From: Kitasatospora phosalacinea
GTDB lineage: Bacteria; Actinomycetota; Actinomycetes; Streptomycetales; Streptomycetaceae
Direction: 5' to 3'
DNA: 64,000 nucleotides
Assembly: GCF_000717185.1 (NCBI RefSeq)
Contig: NZ_JNYE01000027.1
Span: forward strand, 80,872-144,871
In this document: piece by piece, positions 58,118 through 64,000 of the stretch
Position numbering within the stretch: the first letter of the stretch is position 1
Layout of the letters: every line of letters starts with the position of its first letter
Program-made: the position numbers and the translations under genes
Notes under the pieces: generated by a model
What the model saw: only the letters and a program-made list of their open reading frames with translations
Database searches by the model: none
Told to the model about the DNA's origin: nothing

Positions 58118-59012
58118 GTCGTACCCTCCCGTCGGGCTGCGGCCTCGGCCGTGGCGCGGAGCCGGGTGAGGGTTCGCAGGCCGCGCTCCAGGAGTTCGGG
58201 ATCGCCGGCGGCGGCCCCGTACTGGATGCCGGACACCGCGTCCAGGGCCTCCAGCACCGTCAGGTATTCGAGCTCCGCGGTTGTGAAGGTGCGGCCGTAG
58301 CCGTCGGTCAGGGCCTCCAGCAGGTCCGGGCGGCCTGCCCAGAGGTCGGCGAGGCGGACGAAGTCGCGGACGGCCGGGCCCATTTGGGCGCGTTCGAAGT
58401 CGATCACGTACAGCTCGTCGGCCTCGCCGAGCAGGAGGTTCCGCAGTTGCAGGTCCCCGTGGGTGAACACCGTCTCGGGTTCTTGCAGCAGCTCGGCGCG
58501 GGCCGCCAGGGCGCGGACGAAGTCCGCGTCGCCGGGCGCCAGGTGGGTGCGGGCGGCATCCAGGTGCCGTTCCATCTTCTCCAGCGCGGCCGACAGGGTG
58601 TCGTCGGGCCCGGCGGCGGGGGCCGGGCGGTGGATCGCGGCGGCGAGCGCCCCGACCTGGTGGAAGATCGCGCGTTGCTGCTCAGGCGGGTGGACGGCGC
58701 CGTGCAGGGGGCGGCCGGGCAGCGCGGTGACGACGACGGCCGACAAGTCGGCGTCGACGGCCACCAGCCGGGGTGTGGCCGCCCCGAGGCCGGGCACCCA
58801 GGTGCGGTAGGCGCACCTCGCGCTGGTGGAAGCGCGCGCCCCGGTGGATCTTCACGTACCACTGGCCGCCTTCGGCCCCGGTGGCGCGCCACACCCGGCT
58901 GCCCGGCCAGGCCCAGGAGACGTCCGTCCAGGAGGCGATGCGGCCGACGGCCTGCTCGGTGAACTCCCGCACCGCCGGTGTGGGACCGTCCGCGGGGGGC
59001 TCTGCGGCCGGC
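58114..59012 (-). pseudogene. APH-family phosphotransferase, frameshifted
   Basis: An aminoglycoside/choline-kinase-like phosphotransferase. The part up to about 58814 (VWRATGAEGGQWYVKIHRGA, with the ATP lysine) reads in one frame. The rest (AVVVTALPGRPLHGAVHPPE, catalytic VFTHGDLQLRNLLLGE, VIDFERAQMGP with the metal Asp) reads in another. Two bases appear missing near 58811-58814, where REVRAYRTW is expected. The N-terminal part is in frame with the end of the HIT domain, so the intact ancestor was probably a HIT-kinase fusion. A sequencing error is possible; otherwise the gene is inactive. Confidence 0.7.
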
Positions 59013-59504
59013 GGCGCGGCGAGGGCGGCGCGAAGCCGTGCGGCGATCCGGGCCGTCTCCTCGGTCGGCACGTCGAGCAGTCCGGCGCTCTCCCAGAGCA
59101 GGGCGGCCGTCTGCTGCTGCTCGTAGGGCACGCCGGGCGGGGAGGGCGGCCACGTGGATGTGGACGTGGCTGTTGCCGCTGTGGGAGCCGAGGCTCTGCA
59201 GGTAGATCCGCTCCGTCGGCACGACCTGCTGCAGCGCCGCCCCGGCGCGGTGGACGGTGTGCCACAGCGCGGCGGACTGCACCGCGGTGAAGTCGCCGAT
59301 CACGTCCCGCCGGTGTGCGACGGGAGCGACGAGGAGCTTGCCGAGCAGGGTCGGGTACCGGTCCAGGAACACGACGTGCTGCTCGTCCCGGTAGACGACC
59401 TCGTGCCGGAACTCCTCGTCGCCGGCCAGCATGCGGCAGATGAAGCACGGCCCGCTCCGGGACCGCCGCGCATACGCCTGCTCGTCGAACTCGATCCGCT
59501 TCAT
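59013..59504 (-). pseudogene. HIT-family protein, frameshifted
   Basis: It starts at the ATG at 59502-59504 with PCFICRMLAGDEEFRHEVVY and VVFLDRYPTLLGKLLVAPVA, then the histidine triad HSGNSHVHIHVAALP. The usual PPGVPYEQQQTAALLW ending follows in a different frame. One extra C in a four-base run (59139-59142 on the plus strand as G) explains the shift. HIT enzymes hydrolyse or transfer nucleotides. It starts on the MazG stop (ATGA) and continues without a stop into the phosphotransferase. Confidence 0.75.
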
Positions 59505-59836
59505 CGCTGCGCCTCCGCGTCGAGTGCGCCGGTGATGGACTGCTCCAGGTCCGCCATGGTGGCGGTGAAGGCGGATTCGAGGTCGACGCCGTACAGCCGG
59601 GCGATCACGACGACTGACCACAGGCAGTCCGCCAGTTCGTGGCCGAGGTCGCGTCCACCCGGCGCGGGACGGATCCCGTCGGCGGCCTGGGTGAGCTTCG
59701 CCAGGTCGCCGACGTCCCCGGCGAAGCCGAGGACGAAGTCCTGCCGCTCCCAGGTGCGGCCGCGCTGCGCCGCGTTCAGCCGGTCGTACAGGGCGTGGAC
59801 GCGCATCGCACGCTCGGTGATCTCGCTGAGTTCCAT
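59501..59836 (-). CDS. MazG-like nucleotide pyrophosphohydrolase
   Basis: A 111-residue protein of the all-alpha NTP pyrophosphatase type: ERAMRVHALYDRLNAAQRGR, FVLGFAGDVGDLAKLTQAAD, then GHELADCLWSVVVIARLYG with the ExxD-type metal ligands. Members remove non-canonical nucleotides. GGAG lies 8 nt before the ATG at 59834-59836. A second MazG-like gene is at 63519-63842. Confidence 0.82.
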   Translation of the reverse strand: MELSEITERAMRVHALYDRLNAAQRGRTWERQDFVLGFAGDVGDLAKLTQAADGIRPAPGGRDLGHELADCLWSVVVIARLYGVDLESAFTATMADLEQSITGALDAEAQR

Positions 59837-59909
59837 GGGGCACGCTCCGATCAGGCGCAGGTGGTGTTCCATGCAGGGCGGCACCGGGCGATCCGCCCCG
59901 CGGGCGCGG

Positions 59910-60587
59910 TCACCGGCCGGTCCGCTCGGCCGGTCCGGCGGCGGGAGCCCGCGGTGACGGGCGGTCAGCGGGTTCCTCTTCCTGAGGCGCTGTCGATCGA
60001 CCGGATACGAGGGGCGTCACTGCCTGGTCGGTGGCTTGGTGCGGCAGCAGGCCGGTGGTGCGCTGTGCGGTGAGCAGGACGGCCGCGAGGGTGCCGGCCT
60101 CGGTGATCCGGCCGTCGGCGCACATCGCCGTCGCTTCCTCCAGCGGGACCCAGCGCAGTTCCATGTCGGCTTCGCTGGCCTCCCGCTGGTGCTCGCCGAC
60201 GGTCAGGTCCGTGGCGAGGTAGAGGTGTTCGCGGGTCCGCGCACCGGCGGGCATCCGCCACATCGCCGTCAGCGGCTCGATCCGGGCGGCGCGGATGCCG
60301 GCTTCCTCCAGCAGTTCGCGCAGCGCGGCTACCGCCGGGTCCTCGTCCGCCCCGCACCCGCCGCCGGGGCACATCAGCAGCCGCAGGCCGCAGGCGTGGA
60401 CGTTCTCCTCCACCAGGGCCACGCGGCCCCGGTCGTCCAGGGCCAGGACGCGCACCCCGTCGACCGACTCGGTGTACTCGTACGTCCCCAGGCTGCCGTC
60501 CGCGCGCCGGACCTCGTCGCGGCGCACCACCACCCGGCGTCCGGTGAACACGATGGTCGACGACTCCGTGCTCCAGCCTTCGATCAT
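59910..60587 (-). CDS. NUDIX hydrolase
   Basis: A 225-residue NUDIX protein similar to ADP-ribose pyrophosphatases. The box is complete from GGGCGADEDPAVA to LRELLEEAGI (G-x5-E-x7-RELxEEAGI). The fold before it starts VRVLALDDRGRVALVEE. The last 45 residues are a Pro/Ala-rich tail. It would cleave a nucleotide diphosphate linked to another group. It stands between the MazG and ABC genes with gaps of 73 and 77 bp. Confidence 0.88.
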   Translation of the reverse strand: MIEGWSTESSTIVFTGRRVVVRRDEVRRADGSLGTYEYTESVDGVRVLALDDRGRVALVEENVHACGLRLLMCPGGGCGADEDPAVAALRELLEEAGIRAARIEPLTAMWRMPAGARTREHLYLATDLTVGEHQREASEADMELRWVPLEEATAMCADGRITEAGTLAAVLLTAQRTTGLLPHQATDQAVTPLVSGRSTAPQEEEPADRPSPRAPAAGPAERTGR

Positions 60588-60664
60588 GTCGCCTGCTCCT
60601 TCTTCCTACGGGTCGTGCTGCGGTGGCGGAGTTGGTGCGCCCCGCTCGGCGTACGAGGCGCCGG

Positions 60665-62688
60665 TCACGGGGCAGCGGTGGTGGTGGCGTCAGCGGACCG
60701 CGGGCCGGGGAGCCGGGTGGCGTACTGCTGGGCTTGGAGGAGGTAGGCGGTGCGGTAGCTGCCCGCGCCGGGCCGGTCGTCGTTCGGGGCGGCGGCCATG
60801 AGTTCCTCGTGCGTGCCCTGTTCCACCAGGCGGCCGTCCTTGAGGACGTAGATGAGGTCGGCGGCGGCCGAGGCAGCGAGGCGGTGGGTGATCAGCAGCA
60901 CCGTCGCCCCCTGGCCCGCCAGTCGCCGCAGGTTGTCGAAGGCCCGCACCTCCGCGGCCGGATCGAGCGCGCTGGTCGGCTCGTCGGCGACGACCAGGAA
61001 CGGGCGCCGGCCCTCGGCGCCGGTGGTGGTGGCGCGCAGGTGGGTGCGGGCGGTGCCGATCTGCTGCCACTGGCCGCCGGAGAAGTCGACGCCGCCCTCG
61101 AAGCCGCGTGCCGCCAGGGTGTCCCAGCCCCGGTCCTGCTTGCGGAGCAGGTCCTGCATCCCGGCGAAGTCGGCCGCCGCGCCGAGGGCGTGGGCGTCGT
61201 CGTGGTGGCCGGGACGGCCGGTGGTGACGATCGCCCGAAGCGTCAGGGGCCAGCGGAAGAAGTCCTGCGGGAGCAGGACGGTGGAGGCGAACTGCTGCTT
61301 GCGGTCGGCGGTCGCGGTGTCGACGTCGTCCCAGCGGATGGTGCCGCTGTCCGGCTGGTACAGCCCGCACAGCAGCCGCGCCAGGGTCGACTTGCCGGCG
61401 CCGTTGTCACCGACCAAGGCAACGATCTTGCCCGTCGACACCACCAGGCTGACCTTGTCCAGCGAGGGCGTGGTGCGGCCGGTGTAGGTGAAGCAGACGT
61501 CCTCGACGTGGATCGCCGCGGGGCGCTCGGGCAGGTCGTCGCCGCCGGCGGGGATGGCCAGGGCGTCGGCCTCGGTGGTGAGCCTCTGCAGGTCGCCGAC
61601 GTACAGTGCTTCCTCGAACAGCTGGTTGACGCTGCCGAGCAGGCCGCCGACGTTCGCGGCGCCGGTGCGCACCGCGACGACGGCGGTACCCGCGGCGGCG
61701 AGCGCCAGGTGCCCGCCGGAGACGAGCGCGCCCAGCAGGCCGAAGGTGGCGGTGAAGGCGAGGCCGGAGGCAGCCGCGGCAGCGATCGTGGTGCGGGCGC
61801 CGGCCGCGGCCAGGCGGGCCTGCTCCCGGTCCGAGGCCACGGCCATCCGCTCGAAGTGGTGCAGCAGGAAGGCACCGACGCCGTGCACCCGGATCTCGGC
61901 GGCCGTGTGGGTCTGGGTGAGGAGCTGGGCGACGAGCTGGGAGGCCCGCAGGTGCTGGAGCCAGGCCATCACTGAGGTGCGTCGCCGCCGGGCGGTGACA
62001 GCCGCCCCCCAGGCGCGGGGCGCTGCGATCAGCACCATCAGCGGCAGCAGCACCGGAGACAGGGTGAACAGCACGCCGCCGGTGGCCGCCATCGAGAGCA
62101 GGGTACTGAGCACCGAGACCGACTCGCTGGTCAGACGCTGCACGGAGTGGATGCCGAACCGGGCGGACTCCAGCAGCCGGTTGAACTCCGGGTCCTCCAG
62201 GGAGGCCAGCTCCACCCGCTGGGCCCGCTCCAGCAGGGTGAGGGTCGCGGTGCGCTGGATCCGCGGGCTGAGCCGGTCCGCCCCCCCCAAGAGGACACCG
62301 CCGCCAAGACCGCCCCGGCACCGGCGGCAGCGCCCGCCGCCAGCACGGAGGGCAGCACCGCGCGCAGCGTGCCGGCGCCGCCGCCGGAGGCGAACAGGTG
62401 CCCCAGGGCGGTGTTCACTGCGACCAGGGACAGCGCCCCGGCGCCGGCCCGTCCGACCTCCGCGAGCACCACCCCCGCCAGTGCTGTACGGTCGGCCCGC
62501 CAGGCGAGCTGCCACGCCAGGCGCAGCATCCCGGGGATCTGCCGGACCACTGCCCACAGCCCGGCCTGTGCGCCGGCGTCCTCGTACCGGACGAACCCGG
62601 CGTCGTAGCGCATCGGCCCGCCGAACAGCAGCTGCTCGCTCGGGGACGACCCGTCCACCGGGGCCGTCCCGCGCCGGAGCCGCTTCAC
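60665..62688 (-). pseudogene. ABC exporter (membrane-ATPase), frameshifted
   Basis: The N-terminal part starts at the GTG at 62686-62688 (KRLRRGTAPVDGSSPSEQLL, IPGMLRLAWQLAWRADRTAL) and runs to a run of eight C (62281-62288). From there another frame continues (ADRLSPRIQRTATLTLLERA, six helices in all). The ATPase is intact: Walker A GDNGAGKSTLARLL, signature VDFSGGQWQQIG, Walker B FLVVADEPTSALD and the H-loop ITHRL. One added base in the run would restore a single protein of about 674 residues. It resembles peptide/lantibiotic-type half transporters; substrate unknown. Confidence 0.78.
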
Positions 62689-63191
62689 GCCGCCCCTCCC
62701 GCGGTCGCGGGGCGGACGGGGGCGGTCGATGCCAGGGGGTGGCGCAGCGTCAGGTAGTGGGCGGCCGACTCGAAGCCGAGCTTCTCGTACAGCGGCAGGC
62801 CCTCTTCGGTGGCGATCAGCTCGACCGAGGAGCAGCCGCGGTCCTGGAGTTCGCCGACCAGGGCGCGGGTGACGGCCTCGCCCAGGCCGCGGCGCCGGTG
62901 ACGCGGATCGGTGACCACGGTGTGGACACGGCCCCACCGGCCGTCCGGGTAGGCGGGGCCGTCGTAGCCCCGGTAGACGACGCCGATCGCGCACGCCGCC
63001 AGCACGCCGTCCCCGGCGTCGGCGACGTAGGCCAGCAGGTGCGGGTCGGTGCCGAGGCGGGCCCGCATGTCGGCCAGGAAGGTGGAGCGCCAGGCGTCGG
63101 TGGTCGGCCGGCCGGTCAGGACGTCCACGCGCAGGCGTAGCAGTTCCTCGGCGTCCTCGGGCAGAGCCGGGCGGACGGGGGGCGGTGTCAT
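62685..63191 (-). CDS. GNAT family N-acetyltransferase
   Basis: A 168-residue acetyltransferase: RPALPEDAEELLRLRVDVLT at the start, the acetyl-CoA loop VVTDPRHRRRGLGEAVTRAL, and GLPLYEKLGFESAAHYLTL at the end. Substrate unknown. It overlaps the ABC gene start by 4 bp, so the two are co-translated. Such pairs often modify and export one compound. Confidence 0.88.
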   Translation of the reverse strand: MTPPPVRPALPEDAEELLRLRVDVLTGRPTTDAWRSTFLADMRARLGTDPHLLAYVADAGDGVLAACAIGVVYRGYDGPAYPDGRWGRVHTVVTDPRHRRRGLGEAVTRALVGELQDRGCSSVELIATEEGLPLYEKLGFESAAHYLTLRHPLASTAPVRPATAGGAA

Positions 63192-63273
63192 CAGGGGTGT
63201 CTCCTCCGGACGGTGGGCAGTGGGCGGGAGCGGGCCCGTCGGCGGTCGGCGCAGGCGGGCGGGGGCAGGGGTG

Positions 63274-63522
63274 TCAGCGCGGGTCGGGTGGAGGGAAGGG
63301 CAGTGTGCTGTCCAGGCGCACCAGGTAGCGGTGGGTACGGCCGTCGGGGAGGTACTCCTGCCGCCACCAGAACGCGATGCCGCCGGAGGTGAACACTCCG
63401 ACCTCCTCGACCGGCCGCCTCTCGGTGATCGCCCGCAGGTGCAGCTCCGCGGCCTCCGGCGGGACGGGGTGCTGCGGCGTCGGGCGCCGGTGCCGACCCG
63501 GAGCTCCGGGCAGGGGGCTCAA
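63274..63522 (-). CDS. Small hypothetical protein
   Basis: An 82-residue protein: AAELHLRAITERRPVEEVGV, FTSGGIAFWWRQEYLPDGRT and HRYLVRLDSTLPFPP, giving a beta-rich fold. No family recognised. It starts at a rare TTG overlapping the MazG-like stop (TTGA), with GGAG 8 nt upstream. It is probably part of the cargo operon. Confidence 0.6.
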   Translation of the reverse strand: MSPLPGAPGRHRRPTPQHPVPPEAAELHLRAITERRPVEEVGVFTSGGIAFWWRQEYLPDGRTHRYLVRLDSTLPFPPPDPR

Positions 63523-63842
63523 GCGGTGGGCTCCGGCGTGAGCGAGCGCTGCACCAGGTGCTGCAGGTGCGCTTCCAGGCGTCGGCGCGGGTCCTCGCTG
63601 CGGCGGGCCAGCAGGATCAGCGCGGTGACCGCGATGTCACACGCCTCCCCGTACACGTCCTCCCAGGTGTGGGACGCGCCCTTCCTCGGGTTGGCCGCGA
63701 GGACCCCGATGACGGCTTCGGCGAGTTCCCCGGCCTCCTCCGACACCTTGAGCGCCTGCAGGGTGACCGCCTGCTCCGGCGGTACGGTCGACAGCGAATC
63801 CAGCTGATCGGCAAGGGACTTGATGGTCTCGAAGACGTCCAC
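63519..63842 (-). CDS. MazG-like nucleotide pyrophosphohydrolase
   Basis: A 107-residue MazG-fold protein: ETIKSLADQLDSLSTVPPEQ, LKVSEEAGELAEAVIGVLAA with the EExxE helix, and WEDVYGEACDIAVTALILLA with the ExxD helix. This is the metal-binding core of NTP pyrophosphatases. The GTG at 63840-63842 was chosen because longer frames upstream lack similarity. It is the first gene of the cargo block. Confidence 0.82.
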   Translation of the reverse strand: MDVFETIKSLADQLDSLSTVPPEQAVTLQALKVSEEAGELAEAVIGVLAANPRKGASHTWEDVYGEACDIAVTALILLARRSEDPRRRLEAHLQHLVQRSLTPEPTA

Positions 63843-63913
63843 GGTACGGTCCTGTCTGTACTCGAATCCCTTGTCCCGGACGGTTCCGGGCAAGGTGCGG
63901 CTAACTGATCGTT

Positions 63914-64000
63914 TCAGAATGAGGTTCGGAGCTTCCGCAGGCAGATGATGGCTGCAGGCTGGTTGGAGCAGGCCCAATCGAGGTCGGTGCGTCGCTTGTA
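63914..64000 (-). pseudogene. Possible transposase C-terminal fragment
   Basis: The frame runs in from beyond the window and reads KRRTDLDWACSNQPAAIICL, then RKL and a stop at 63914. It resembles the end of an IS5-type transposase. Only 28 residues are visible. Confidence 0.35.

Overview
This is a very GC-rich window (roughly 75% by eye) with heavy GTG-start use and many 4-bp start/stop overlaps. It carries an SsgA-like sporulation protein, a WhiB-like regulator, two F420-type LLM enzymes, a streptomycete-style gas vesicle cluster, a stressosome operon and actinomycete DUF families. Together these point to a filamentous actinomycete of the Streptomyces/Kitasatospora group.

Layout. 0-7 kb: a membrane Ser/Thr kinase, small GNAT and VOC proteins, a PAP2 phosphatase, a His-rich PepSY protein, an Orn/Lys/Arg decarboxylase and a CinA-like amidohydrolase. 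7-16.8 kb: redox genes, namely an operon of molybdopterin oxidoreductase, ferritin-like protein and LLM enzyme, then a Mut7-C protein, a Zn-dehydrogenase, an SDR, a large catalase and a tiny membrane protein. 16.8-19 kb: a GAF-PP2C phosphatase and membrane proteins. 19-25 kb: a ten-gene gas vesicle operon. 25-27.3 kb: Ku and a stand-alone LigD-type polymerase, divergent. 27.3-33.4 kb: envelope genes (DUF1206, phospholipase D, PAP2-diacylglycerol kinase fusion, YihY, PAP2). 33.4-40.1 kb: a stressosome/partner-switch operon (RsbR, RsbS, RsbT, HATPase-PP2C, hybrid kinase, REC-PP2C, STAS). 40-52 kb: Dps, SsgA-like, a PP2C/B12-binding/STAS triad, CYP152-like P450, YihY, LLM, WhiB, STAS, a winged-helix regulator, hemerythrin and small DUF proteins. 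52-57 kb: a rearranged integration scar. It has a tyrosine recombinase, a second 3'-terminal recombinase fragment, an excisionase, two broken inverted copies of one membrane-protein gene and a decayed IS. 57.4-63.9 kb: a one-directional cargo block (DEDDh exonuclease, HIT-phosphotransferase, MazG, NUDIX, ABC exporter, GNAT, a second MazG-like protein), three of whose coding segments carry frameshifts.

How it fits together. From about 7 to 52 kb the genes read as a general-stress island. At least eleven intergenic regions carry a spaced motif, GNNT-N15/16-GGGTAG or a one- or two-base variant, matching the published sigma-B-type consensus of Streptomyces coelicolor. They sit before redox, gas vesicle, DNA-end repair, lipid, sporulation, WhiB and hemerythrin genes. 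The same interval encodes the stressosome and several partner-switch modules that could control such a sigma factor, but no sigma factor gene is present. My main candidates for something under-described are this co-located regulon, the B12-binding protein placed between a PP2C phosphatase and a STAS protein, and the cargo block behind the recombinase scar.
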